DNA of 64,000 nucleotides from Campylobacter corcagiensis (GTDB lineage: Bacteria; Campylobacterota; Campylobacteria; Campylobacterales; Campylobacteraceae). A program made the translations under genes and the position numbers. Where the stretch lies: assembly GCF_013201645.1 (NCBI RefSeq), contig NZ_CP053842.1, forward strand, positions 372,001-436,000, given 5' to 3'. Positions 16,521 to 25,613 of the stretch are shown piece after piece. Every line of letters starts with the position of its first letter. The first letter of the stretch is position 1. The notes beneath the pieces are model-generated. The model was not told the origin of the DNA and ran no database searches. It saw only the letters and a list, made by a program, of their open reading frames with translations.

Positions 16521-18380
16521 TTGAAAAAGATTTTAAGTTCAGCTTTGGTTGCTGGTTTATTACTTTCAGTTGGCGTAACAAATGCTCTTGCTATGGGTGG
16601 TCCAAGTGGTGCAAAAGTTGACTGGGAAATTCAAGGCAAAATAGGAAGCATTAAGATAAATCCTTACAACCTAGCCCCACTAACAGCTGTTATAATGGAT
16701 GGTGGGTATAATCTAAGCGATATCGAAGTTACTATCGTTCCAAAAGAAAATGGTCAAACCATAAAATACAAAGTTGGTGAAAAAAGAGCAAAAACTTATG
16801 GTGGAATTCCGATTTTTGGTCTTTATCCAAACTACCTAAATACCGTAAAAGTAAGCTATACAAAAGAAAGCTTTGGCAAAAAAGAAAGCGTTAAAGATGA
16901 AGAGTATAAAATCGTAACAGGTGGAGTAAATTTACAACCATCTGGATATACAACCCAAAGAGGCGTTCCGTTTGAAAAAGTAAATGTTTTAAAAGTAGAT
17001 GATGAGTTTAAAAATAGACTTTATTTGGTAAATAATGCCCCTGGAAAAAGCCTAGGAAAAAGCTCAAATTCAGTTTGGAATAACCCAGCTGGTGGAGCGA
17101 TGGAGTGGGATGAAGAATCAAGTGCGTTTATAGTTGATACAAAAGGCGAGATTAGATGGTTTTTTGACAACGCAAAACTTATGGACTGGCATAATATCTA
17201 TAACCGAGGACTTATGATGGGATTTCATCAAAATGATGATGGCTCACTAACTTGGGGCTTTGGTCAAAGATATGTAAAATATGACTTAATGGGAAAAGAG
17301 AGCTTCAACCGCCAACTTCCACTTGGATACATCGACTTTTCACACGCGATGGATGATATGCAAAATGGAAATTATCTCTTAAGAGTAGCTTCAGCTAATA
17401 CTTTACGCCCTGATGGTAAAAATGTTCGCACCGTTAGAGATGTTATCGTTGAGGTAAATCAAGATGGTGATGTGATCGATGAGTGGAAACTTTTTGAAAT
17501 TTTAGATCCATATAGAAGCGATGTTATTAAAGCACTTGATCAAGGTGCAGTTTGTTTAAACATCGATGCAAGTATGGCTGGAAAAACTTTAAGTGATGAA
17601 GATCTAGCAAAAATGGATGCTAGCGATAATTTTGGCGATATCGCAGGAACTGGTATTGGTAGAAACTGGGCTCATGTAAATTCAGTTGATTATGACCCAA
17701 CAGATGATAGTATTATCATTTCAAGCCGTCACCAAAGTGCGATTATAAAAATCGGACGCGATAAAAAAGTAAAATGGATAATTGGAGCACACAAAGGCTG
17801 GAATGATAAATTTAAAGATAAACTTCTTCAACCAGTTGATAACAAAGGAAATAAAATCGTTTGCGAAGATGGATATTCAAAATGCCCTGGCTATGAGAAT
17901 GAAAAAGGTGGATTTGACTGGACTTGGACACAACATACTGCTTGGAGAATTGATGAAAAATCAGACAAAAGATATGTTTATGTAACAGCTTTTGATAACG
18001 GCGATGCAAGAGGTATCGAACAACCTGCTTTACCAACTATGAAATACTCACGCGCTGTAATTTACAAAGTCGATCAAGAAAAAATGACAGTTGAGCAAAT
18101 TTGGGAATATGGCAAAAACAGAGGAAATGAGTGGTATAGCCCAGTTACAAGCTTAACAGAGTATCACGGCGATACAGATAGTATCGTTGTTTATTCAGCA
18201 ACTGCTGGAATGAGCTTTGATCTAAATGCTGGAGTAAGCGTTGGGGAGCCTAAGCCTGAGATTGATGAGTTTAAATGGGGAGCAAGCGAGCCATCAGTTC
18301 AAATTCAATTTATCGGCTCAGATGCAGGATATCAAGCAATGCCAATTAGTCTTGAAAAAGCATTTGGTAAAACAAAATAA
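16521..18380 (+). CDS. Aryl-sulfate sulfotransferase AssT, copy 2
   Basis: A 619-residue paralogue of copy 1 with the same layout. A signal peptide is cut after ALA, followed by an N-terminal immunoglobulin-like region with TIVPKENGQTIKYKV, shared with copy 1 and not copies 3-4. The propeller carries the catalytic motifs DFSHAMDD, NWAHVNSV, SSRHQSA and WTQHTAW. The CX6C pair is kept in the segment from C-EDG to SKC. The start is TTG, unlike the other three copies, behind AAGGAG, which may lower its translation. It is preceded by spacer repeat A. Confidence 0.93.
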   Translation: MKKILSSALVAGLLLSVGVTNALAMGGPSGAKVDWEIQGKIGSIKINPYNLAPLTAVIMDGGYNLSDIEVTIVPKENGQTIKYKVGEKRAKTYGGIPIFGLYPNYLNTVKVSYTKESFGKKESVKDEEYKIVTGGVNLQPSGYTTQRGVPFEKVNVLKVDDEFKNRLYLVNNAPGKSLGKSSNSVWNNPAGGAMEWDEESSAFIVDTKGEIRWFFDNAKLMDWHNIYNRGLMMGFHQNDDGSLTWGFGQRYVKYDLMGKESFNRQLPLGYIDFSHAMDDMQNGNYLLRVASANTLRPDGKNVRTVRDVIVEVNQDGDVIDEWKLFEILDPYRSDVIKALDQGAVCLNIDASMAGKTLSDEDLAKMDASDNFGDIAGTGIGRNWAHVNSVDYDPTDDSIIISSRHQSAIIKIGRDKKVKWIIGAHKGWNDKFKDKLLQPVDNKGNKIVCEDGYSKCPGYENEKGGFDWTWTQHTAWRIDEKSDKRYVYVTAFDNGDARGIEQPALPTMKYSRAVIYKVDQEKMTVEQIWEYGKNRGNEWYSPVTSLTEYHGDTDSIVVYSATAGMSFDLNAGVSVGEPKPEIDEFKWGASEPSVQIQFIGSDAGYQAMPISLEKAFGKTK

Positions 18381-18384
18381 CATT

Positions 18385-18410
18385 AAAGCCCTAAATTTAG
18401 GGCTTTTTTT
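18385..18410 (+). terminator. Hairpin between assT2 and assT3
   Basis: AAAGCCCTAAATTTAGGGCTTT followed by a run of T. This is the strongest terminator-like signal of the array, so copies 3 and 4 may be expressed less than 1 and 2 unless a promoter lies in the 104-bp gap. I see no clear -10 box there. Confidence 0.75.
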
Positions 18411-18484
18411 AAATTTATATAAAAATCCTTAAATTTAAAGAGTTTTTATCTAAATTTAATCAAATTTAACAAAAAGGAGAGTAT

Positions 18485-20305
18485 ATGAAAAAAGTTTTTA
18501 GTTCAGTTTTAGTCGCTGGAATGCTACTTAGCGTTGGAGTGACAACTTCTTTTGCTATTGGTGGAGCAAGTGGTCCAGTTAGCTATAAACCCGCTGGAAA
18601 ACTTGGTGCTATTTTTATGAATCCTTACAAAGTTGCCCCACTGACTGCTGTTATACTAAATGGCGGATATGATGTTACAGATGTAAGCGTTACAGTAAAA
18701 GGTAAGCCAAATGGCGGAATTGATATAAGCTATAATCCATCAAATAACGCAGTTAGATTACATGGTGGAATTCCAATTTGGGGACTTTATCCTGAGTATC
18801 AAAACGAAGTAGAAGTAAGCTATAAAAGAGATGGCGAAGCTATAAAAGAAACTTATAAAATTTATGGACCAGCTGTTTATATGCCAGGACCCGGAAATAA
18901 TCAATTTGGCACACTTCCAAAAGCAGAAGTTGTAAAAATGGATGATAAATTTAAAGATAGATTATATTTGATGAATCACATTATAAGAGCCTCAACTCCA
19001 AATTCAGGTCAAGCAGTTTGGAATCATCCAGTTGGCGGTGCGATGGAGTGGGATAATGAACCATATAATTGGATCATAGATGCAAATGGTGATATTAGGT
19101 GGTATATGAAAGCTGATGAGATAAGAGATCCTGAAAATATCTATAAAAAAGGTAATATTATGGGATTTTCTCAAACTGATGATGGGGCACTACTTTTTGC
19201 AATGGGACAAAGATATATGAAATATGACCTTATGGGAAGAGAGATATTTGATAGAAGGCTTCCGCTATCATATATAGATTTCTCACACCACATAGAACAA
19301 ACTCCAAAAGGCACATATCTAATAAGAGTTGCATCAGCTGATGAAAAAAGAAAAGATGGCAAAAATGTAAGAAGCGTTAGAGATGTTATAGTTGAACTTG
19401 ATGAAAGCGGAAGAGTTGTTGATGAGTGGAAAATTTATGATATTTTAGATCCATATAGAGATAATAACATTTTAGCAATGGATCAAGGTGCAGTTTGTTT
19501 AAATGTTGATGCCACGCTCGCAGGTCAAACGCTAGACAAAGAAGACCTTGAAGATGATTCTATGCCATTTGGCGATGTTGCAGGAGTTGGAGTTGGTAGA
19601 AACTGGGCTCATATAAACTCTGTAAATTATGACGCAACTGATGATAGTATAATACTATCAGTTAGACATCAAGGTGCAGCTGTTAAGGTTGGAAGAGATA
19701 AAAAAGTTAAGTGGATTTTAGGCTCACACGAGGGTTGGAGTGATAAATTTAAACCATATCTATTAAAGCCAATTGATGAAAATGGAAAAGAGATTATTTG
19801 TGAAGCAGATGGATCAAAATGCCCAGGATATCTAAATGAAAAGGGTGGATTTGACTGGACTTGGACTCAACACACTGCTTATGTAGTGCCAGAAAAATCA
19901 AAACCAGGACTTCTTAGAGTAACTATCTTTGACAATGGCGATAGCCGTGGTATGGAACAACCTGCACTTCCAAATATGAAGTACTCAAGGGCTGTTGAGT
20001 ATGAGGTTGATGAAAAAAATATGACTGTAAAACAGGTCTGGGAGTATGGTAAAGATAGAGGATTTGATTGGTATAGTCCGATAACTTCAGTTGTTGAGTA
20101 TCAACCAGATAGAAATACAATGTTTATCTACTCAGCAACAGCTGGACTTGGTAAATTTCTAATTGGAGAGGGCGAAACTGAGCCTATTTTAAACGAAATA
20201 GAAGATGAAACTCAAAATGTAAAGGTTGAAATTCGCCTAAAAGGTCTTGGTGGAACTATCGGATATAGAGCACTTCCAATAGATATCAAAAAAGCCTTTA
20301 ATTAG
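18485..20305 (+). CDS. Aryl-sulfate sulfotransferase AssT, copy 3
   Basis: A 606-residue paralogue with a Sec signal (cut after SFA). The catalytic motifs are DFSHHIEQ, NWAHINSV, SVRHQGA (Arg and His kept) and WTQHTAY, with a CX6C pair. The N-terminal region (VTVKGKPNGGIDISY) and SKEDLEDD-type segment (DKEDLEDDSMPFGDVAG) group it with copy 4 rather than copies 1-2. The C-terminal tail (NEIEDETQNVKVEIRLKG) differs most from the other copies, so its acceptor or donor range could differ. ATG start behind AAGGAG. Confidence 0.93.
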   Translation: MKKVFSSVLVAGMLLSVGVTTSFAIGGASGPVSYKPAGKLGAIFMNPYKVAPLTAVILNGGYDVTDVSVTVKGKPNGGIDISYNPSNNAVRLHGGIPIWGLYPEYQNEVEVSYKRDGEAIKETYKIYGPAVYMPGPGNNQFGTLPKAEVVKMDDKFKDRLYLMNHIIRASTPNSGQAVWNHPVGGAMEWDNEPYNWIIDANGDIRWYMKADEIRDPENIYKKGNIMGFSQTDDGALLFAMGQRYMKYDLMGREIFDRRLPLSYIDFSHHIEQTPKGTYLIRVASADEKRKDGKNVRSVRDVIVELDESGRVVDEWKIYDILDPYRDNNILAMDQGAVCLNVDATLAGQTLDKEDLEDDSMPFGDVAGVGVGRNWAHINSVNYDATDDSIILSVRHQGAAVKVGRDKKVKWILGSHEGWSDKFKPYLLKPIDENGKEIICEADGSKCPGYLNEKGGFDWTWTQHTAYVVPEKSKPGLLRVTIFDNGDSRGMEQPALPNMKYSRAVEYEVDEKNMTVKQVWEYGKDRGFDWYSPITSVVEYQPDRNTMFIYSATAGLGKFLIGEGETEPILNEIEDETQNVKVEIRLKGLGGTIGYRALPIDIKKAFN

Positions 20306-20310
20306 TCTTT

Positions 20311-20332
20311 AAAGCCCTAAATTTAGGGCTTT
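20311..20332 (+). terminator. Hairpin between assT3 and assT4
   Basis: AAAGCCCTAAATTTAGGGCTTT, a perfect palindrome 5 bases after the assT3 stop. It lacks a U-run (AAATTT follows), so termination is probably weak. Confidence 0.55.
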
Positions 20333-20394
20333 AAATTTAGACCAAAGTTTCAAATTTAAACCAAATTTTAAATTGAAATTTTACTCTAAATTTA
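20333..20394 (+). repeat. assT spacer repeat, copy B
   Basis: Near-copy of 16440-16501. It begins directly after the hairpin and ends just before the assT4 ribosome-binding site, the same arrangement as copy A before assT2. Confidence 0.75.
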
Positions 20395-20409
20395 ACAAAA
20401 GGAGAAAAC

Positions 20410-22260
20410 ATGAAAAAAATTCTTAGTTCAGTTTTAGTTGCTAGTATGCTTTTATCAGTTGGCGTTAGTACTTCATTAGCAGCTGGTGGTGCAAGTGGTC
20501 CAAAAAGCTATAACGCAGTTGGCAAAATCGGTGCAGTTATAATGAACCCTTACGGCGTTGCCCCGCTAACTGCTATTATAAATGACGGCGGATACGCTAT
20601 AAAAAATGCAAAAGTCACAGTTAAAGGAAAAGGTGAAAAAGGCATCGATATAAGCTATGATGTTAGTGATTTAAATGTCTTACAACACGGCGGAATTCCA
20701 GTGTTTGGGCTTTATCCTGATTTTGTAAATACAGTTGAAGTAAGCTACAAAAGAGAAAATCCAGTCGCAGGTGGAATCAATAGCGAAGATATAAAAGAGA
20801 CTTATCAAATTTATGCTCCACCAGTTGTAACTTATGGCTCAGGAACAGCTCAAAAAATGGCCCTACCAAAAGCAGAAGTTGTAGTTCCAGCTAGTAAAAA
20901 TGTAAAAAATAATCTTTATTTGATGAATCATCTAAGCTCAACTATGCCAAACGCTTCTCAAGTTGTTTGGAATTTACCAGCTGGTGGAGCTTTGGAGTGG
21001 GATTATGAAAGCTATGTTTGGATGATAGATACAAATGGCGACATTAGATGGCAACTTGATGTTAGTAAATTTAGAGATCCTTATGATATCCGCAAAAAAG
21101 GAAATTTAATGGGCTTTGACCAGACAAAAGATGGAAACATCATGTGGGGTCAAGGACAAACTTATAAAAAATATGATCTTATGGGTAGAAAAATCTTTGA
21201 TAGAATGCTTCCAAGAAGTTATATCGACTTTTCTCACCACCTAGAAGAGACAGTTAAAGGCACTTATCTTTTAAGAGTTGCAAACTCAGACTTAAAAAGA
21301 CGAGATGGTAAAAATGTAAGAACTGTTAGAGATGTGATTGTTGAACTTGACAAAGAGGGAAATGTGCTTGACCAGTGGGATTTAAGTGCGATTTTAGATC
21401 CATATAGAGATAATAACATTTTAGCTATGGATCAAGGTGCAGTTTGTTTAAATATAGACGCTGATAAAGCTGGAAAAACTCTATCAAAAGAAGATCTTGA
21501 AGATGATTCTATGCCATTTGGAGATGTTGCAGGAGTTGGTGCTGGTAGAAACTGGGCACATGTAAATAGCGTAAATTACGATCCACATGATGATAGTATT
21601 ATAATTTCAAGCCGTCACCAAAGTGCAGTTATAAAAATCACACGAGATAAAAAAGTTAAGTGGATTTTAGGCTCACCTGAGGGCTGGAGTGAAGAGTTTC
21701 ATAAATATCTTTTAAAGCCAGTTGATAAAAATGGCAAAGAGATCGTTTGCGAGGCTGAGGGTTCAAAATGTCCAGGATATTTAAGCGATAAAGGTGGCTT
21801 TGACTGGTCATGGACACAGCACACCGCTTATGTTATCCCTGAAAAGTCAAAAGATCATCTCCGTCATGTAAGCACATTTGATAACGGAGATAGCCGTGGT
21901 ATGGAACAACCTGCTCTTGTTACTATGAAATACAGCCGTGCGGTTGAGTATGTTGTAGATGAGAAAAATATGACCGTGCAGCAAATTTGGGAGTTTGGAA
22001 AAGAAAGAGGGCTTGACTGGTATAGTCCAATTACTTCTGTAACTGAGTATATGCCAAAAACTGATACTATGATGGTTTATTCAGCAACTGCTGGAATGGG
22101 CGATTTAGTCGCATTTAGAGCTGGAACAGCACAGCTTACCCCGTATCTTCACGAGTTTAAATACGGTACAAAAGAGCCTGAACTTGAGATAAAAATGGTT
22201 GGTGGAAATATCATCGGATATAGAGCTTTAGTAATTGACTATAAAGACTCTTTTAAATAA
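20410..22260 (+). CDS. Aryl-sulfate sulfotransferase AssT, copy 4
   Basis: A 616-residue paralogue with a Sec signal (cut near SLA/AGG). The catalytic motifs are DFSHHLEE, NWAHVNSV, SSRHQSA and WTQHTAY, plus the CX6C pair. It shares VTVKGKGEKGIDISY and the KEDLEDDSMPFGDVAG segment with copy 3, so copies 3 and 4 form one sub-pair. ATG start behind AAAAGGAG. It is followed by its own hairpin and then by the histidine kinase gene 77 bases downstream. Confidence 0.93.
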   Translation: MKKILSSVLVASMLLSVGVSTSLAAGGASGPKSYNAVGKIGAVIMNPYGVAPLTAIINDGGYAIKNAKVTVKGKGEKGIDISYDVSDLNVLQHGGIPVFGLYPDFVNTVEVSYKRENPVAGGINSEDIKETYQIYAPPVVTYGSGTAQKMALPKAEVVVPASKNVKNNLYLMNHLSSTMPNASQVVWNLPAGGALEWDYESYVWMIDTNGDIRWQLDVSKFRDPYDIRKKGNLMGFDQTKDGNIMWGQGQTYKKYDLMGRKIFDRMLPRSYIDFSHHLEETVKGTYLLRVANSDLKRRDGKNVRTVRDVIVELDKEGNVLDQWDLSAILDPYRDNNILAMDQGAVCLNIDADKAGKTLSKEDLEDDSMPFGDVAGVGAGRNWAHVNSVNYDPHDDSIIISSRHQSAVIKITRDKKVKWILGSPEGWSEEFHKYLLKPVDKNGKEIVCEAEGSKCPGYLSDKGGFDWSWTQHTAYVIPEKSKDHLRHVSTFDNGDSRGMEQPALVTMKYSRAVEYVVDEKNMTVQQIWEFGKERGLDWYSPITSVTEYMPKTDTMMVYSATAGMGDLVAFRAGTAQLTPYLHEFKYGTKEPELEIKMVGGNIIGYRALVIDYKDSFK

Positions 22261-22267
22261 TATCAAT

Positions 22268-22286
22268 AGGGGCAAATTTCGCCCCT
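22268..22286 (+). terminator. Hairpin after assT4
   Basis: AGGGGC / GCCCCT with a 7-nt loop, 7 bases past the assT4 stop. It separates the array from the kinase gene. A possible -10 box (TAAAAT, 22312-22317) for the kinase follows. Confidence 0.6.
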
Positions 22287-22337
22287 TTACTAAAAGATTT
22301 ACAAATTTTGCTAAAATGCTTATAAAAAAGGCAAAAT

Positions 22338-23849
22338 TTGAAAAATTTCTTAAAAACTATCTTTTTTACCATTAAAAATCTTAAGATAAATAAACTGTTA
22401 TTTGCATTTACCATATTTTTAGCATTTACTGGGATATTTAGTTACTTTCATATAAAGTCTGAAATTTCAAAAATTGGTTCTGAATTTGGCGAAAGCCTAA
22501 GCAAAGAGATTGTTTTTAGTATGAATGAGTGGCTAGATACGAGAACTGAATTTATAAAAACTATATCTAGTTCTTTTAAGAATTTATCAAAAGATGAGCT
22601 AATAGGTATAGAAATCGATAAAAGTAGAGTATTTTTTCAGCACTATCAATTTATATTAGATGATAAAAGTGCAATATTTGACGGCAAATATTATGATCTT
22701 AATAATTCATTAAATCCAGCTAAAATTTCAACTTGCAAAGAGCATGAAATTTTAAAAAAAACAACAATTGATATATGCCATACCATAGGACAAAATCGCC
22801 AGTTTTGTGGTGTTGTAGAAGCTAATGCTCTTTTTCCAAGCATAAGAAAGCAAATTCATGCATTTGTAGAAAATGCTTATCTTTTTGATGAAGATGGAGA
22901 GATACTTGCTATGTTAAATTCAGCAAATAAAATACCAAATTTAAACGACCCACGCCTTACAAAAGTTGAAAAAATAGGAAACTGGGGAACGGCTATAGAG
23001 GTTAGTAATCAAAAAATATTAGAAAAAACTCTAAAAATTTTACTAAATAACTCACTTATTTTACTTCTACTTTTTTCAGCACTTTCAATTACTTCTGGAC
23101 TTATATTTTCTTTTATAAATAGTACTTTTTTAAAAAAGCAAAAAGAGTACGAGGTTTTACTATCTCACAAGCTAAAAGTTTCTGAAACTGGTGAGCTTTT
23201 ATCTGCTATTTCTCATCAGTTAAGACAGCCAATAAATTCATCTTTACTTATGCTAACTTCTATTGTAAAACTCAAAAAAGATGGAAAACTTAGCGAAGAT
23301 GAACTGATAAATAATATAAATTTATGCATAAGATCAACAAAAATGATGGATGAGACGATCCAAAATTTTAGAAATTTTTATAAATTTAGTGATGATATTG
23401 TTGAGTTTGAACTAAACTCATCTATAAAAAATCTACTCTCGCTTTTACATATTGAATTTAGTAGAAAAAATGTCTCGGTTCAGGTTGAAAATTTTGAGAT
23501 ATGGTTAAAAACTAGTCAAAGCTATCTTTGGCAAGTACTTTTAGTTCTTCTTCAAAACTCAAAAGATGCTCTATCTTTTAAGAGAGGTTTAAAAACTATA
23601 ACCGTTAAAGCTAAAAATTTAGACGATATTGTTAAAATTTCAGTTATAGATAATGGAATTGGTATAGAACAAGATATGATAAAAGGAATTTTTAATAAAC
23701 AAAAAGTAAGCACAAAAATACACGGTAGTGGTATTGGGTTAAATTTGGCTAAGATGATAGTTGTAAAAAAGTTAGGTGGCGATATCATACTTAAAAGTAA
23801 CAAAAATCCTACAATATTTGAACTTACTATTAAAAAGGAGATTGTGTGA
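22338..23849 (+). CDS. Membrane sensor histidine kinase
   Basis: A two-component sensor of 503 residues. Membrane segment 1 is about 20-37 and segment 2 about 238-262. They bracket a periplasmic sensor region of about 200 residues with three cysteines (133, 147, 157). The cytoplasmic part has the phospho-acceptor His293 in ISHQLRQPINSS, N-box LLQNSKDAL, G1 DNGIGIEQDM and G2 HGSGIGLNLA. The start is TTG. It overlaps the response regulator gene (GTGTGA junction). Its position beside the assT array suggests it senses something tied to that array. The signal is unknown. Confidence 0.88.
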   Translation: MKNFLKTIFFTIKNLKINKLLFAFTIFLAFTGIFSYFHIKSEISKIGSEFGESLSKEIVFSMNEWLDTRTEFIKTISSSFKNLSKDELIGIEIDKSRVFFQHYQFILDDKSAIFDGKYYDLNNSLNPAKISTCKEHEILKKTTIDICHTIGQNRQFCGVVEANALFPSIRKQIHAFVENAYLFDEDGEILAMLNSANKIPNLNDPRLTKVEKIGNWGTAIEVSNQKILEKTLKILLNNSLILLLLFSALSITSGLIFSFINSTFLKKQKEYEVLLSHKLKVSETGELLSAISHQLRQPINSSLLMLTSIVKLKKDGKLSEDELINNINLCIRSTKMMDETIQNFRNFYKFSDDIVEFELNSSIKNLLSLLHIEFSRKNVSVQVENFEIWLKTSQSYLWQVLLVLLQNSKDALSFKRGLKTITVKAKNLDDIVKISVIDNGIGIEQDMIKGIFNKQKVSTKIHGSGIGLNLAKMIVVKKLGGDIILKSNKNPTIFELTIKKEIV

Positions 23850-24529
23850 ATGCTTTGCTTAAAGATATCTCAGTTTTAGTTGTTGAAGATGATGAACTTA
23901 CTGGAGTTGCTATTTTAACTGGGCTTAAGGAGTATTGTAAAGAGGTTTTCTTAGCAAAAGATGGACTTCAAGGCTTTGAAATGTTTAAGCTTCATAAAAT
24001 AGATGTTATAGTTACTGATATACATATGCCAAATTTAAACGGTCTTGATATGATAGAAGAGATTTTAAAACTAAAACCAGAGCAAAATTTTATCGTAGTA
24101 TCATCTTATGATAGTGATGAAAATTTACTTAAAAGCTTTAAAAAAGGTGCTATTTCATTTATAAAAAAGCCCATTTCTATGGACTATCTTCATCACTCTA
24201 TCGTAAAAAGCGTAGTTAGCAAAACTCAAAAGATACTAAATTTAAGTAAAGATGTCAAAGCCGATATGCTAAGCCAGAGAGTTTTTAAAGGTGAAAAAGA
24301 GGTATATCTCTCAAGGCTTGAAAGTTCTATTTTTTGGCTACTTTGTTACAATATCAACAACCTTGTAAGCTATGATATGATAGAAGAGTATGTTTATAGT
24401 GGTGATAGCGTTAATATTGGTCAAATTCACACAGCAATTGCCAGGATAAAATCAAAGCTCAAAGGAATAGACATATCAAATATCCAAAGCATGGGATATA
24501 AGCTAAATTTAAAGGCCGGTAATGAGTGA
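23846..24529 (+). CDS. OmpR-family response regulator
   Basis: A DNA-binding response regulator of 227 residues. The receiver domain has acidic residues Glu14-Asp15-Asp16, phospho-acceptor Asp58 (VIVTDIHMPN) and a conserved Lys in IKKPIS. The C-terminal winged-helix domain (about 145-225) ends with the SMGYKLN beta-hairpin typical of Trans_reg_C. The GTG start overlaps the kinase gene and AAGGAG precedes it. Its 3' end overlaps ribD by 8 bases. It is the natural candidate to bind the direct repeat at 14501-14521. Confidence 0.88.
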   Translation: MNALLKDISVLVVEDDELTGVAILTGLKEYCKEVFLAKDGLQGFEMFKLHKIDVIVTDIHMPNLNGLDMIEEILKLKPEQNFIVVSSYDSDENLLKSFKKGAISFIKKPISMDYLHHSIVKSVVSKTQKILNLSKDVKADMLSQRVFKGEKEVYLSRLESSIFWLLCYNINNLVSYDMIEEYVYSGDSVNIGQIHTAIARIKSKLKGIDISNIQSMGYKLNLKAGNE

Positions 24530-25562
24530 TGAGTTTTATATGGATTTAGCCATAAAAGAGGCATGGAAATGGCAAATTTTAACATACCCAAATCCAGCAG
24601 TTGGGTGCGTTATAACTGATAAATTTGGCAAAATTTTAAGTATACAAGCTCATAAAAAAGCAGGCTTTGCTCATGCTGAGTTAAATGCTATTTTAACTGC
24701 TCTTTTAAATTTTAGTGAGTTTAAAACTAAATTTGAGATGAAATTTGAAAATAGAGTTTTTTTAGCTAGTGAAATTTATGACTTTATCTTAAACAACCAT
24801 AACTATCTTTTAGAAAATGCCACAGCTTATGTTACGCTTGAGCCTTGTTCTCACATTGGGAAAACCCCACCTTGTGCAAATTTACTCAAAGAGCTTAAAT
24901 TTAAAAGAGTTGTTATAAGTATAAAAGATAGTAGCGATATCGCTGGTGGTGGGGCTGAAATTTTACAAAAAGCTGGAGTAGAAGTTAAATTTGGTGTTTT
25001 AAAAGATAAAGGAGATGAGCTTATAGAGCCATTTTTAGCGTGGCAAAATGGAAATTTTAGCTTTTTAAAACTAGGAAGTAGCATAAATGGCATTTTAAAA
25101 GGCGGACTTATCACAAATAAAGCTTCAAGAAAAAAGGTTCATGAGATTAGGGAAGTTTTAGATCTTTTAGTGATTGGCGGAAATACAGTTAGAGTTGATA
25201 GACCTAGGATTGATACAAGACTAGCCAGTGGTAAAAACCCGCCAGATGTTCTTATATACTCAAAAGAGCGTAGTTTTGATACAAAAATTCCACTTTTTAG
25301 TGTAAAAAATCGTGAAGTTATGATAACTAGCGATATCAATCAAGCTCTTAAAAGACGCCTTGTTATGTTTGAAGGTGGAGATGGCATGATAAAGAATTTA
25401 CCAAATTTTGTAACCCATTTACTCATATTTTTTTCGCCAAATTTAGGTGTTTTAGATAATTTTAAAGTAAATTTAGATTTAAAACTTTTGAATTTAGGTA
25501 CTATTGATGGGAATTTTTATGGATGGTTTAAAAGGAGTGATACAAATTGTAACTTATTTTAG
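24522..25562 (+). CDS. ribD: Riboflavin biosynthesis deaminase/reductase RibD
   Basis: A bifunctional enzyme for two successive steps of riboflavin synthesis. The 346-residue N-terminal deaminase domain has the zinc motif HAE (51-53) and PCSHIGKTPPC (108-118). About 35 extra residues separate the two halves of the zinc site compared with the usual spacing. The reductase domain follows (LKLGSSINGIL; LLVIGGNTVRVDRPRIDTRL) and is somewhat shortened at its end. It overlaps the response regulator gene by 8 bases, so it may be co-transcribed with it although functionally unrelated. Confidence 0.92.
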   Translation: MSDEFYMDLAIKEAWKWQILTYPNPAVGCVITDKFGKILSIQAHKKAGFAHAELNAILTALLNFSEFKTKFEMKFENRVFLASEIYDFILNNHNYLLENATAYVTLEPCSHIGKTPPCANLLKELKFKRVVISIKDSSDIAGGGAEILQKAGVEVKFGVLKDKGDELIEPFLAWQNGNFSFLKLGSSINGILKGGLITNKASRKKVHEIREVLDLLVIGGNTVRVDRPRIDTRLASGKNPPDVLIYSKERSFDTKIPLFSVKNREVMITSDINQALKRRLVMFEGGDGMIKNLPNFVTHLLIFFSPNLGVLDNFKVNLDLKLLNLGTIDGNFYGWFKRSDTNCNLF

Positions 25563-25613
25563 TTAAAAATATTAAATGCAGTACTTTTTAAAGATAAAAG
25601 AGTTTTTCTCTGT

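Noticed and set aside
14563-22260. A duplicated mobile element carrying assT
   Set aside because: No transposase, terminal inverted repeats or target duplications were seen; the repeats are explained by tandem gene duplication.
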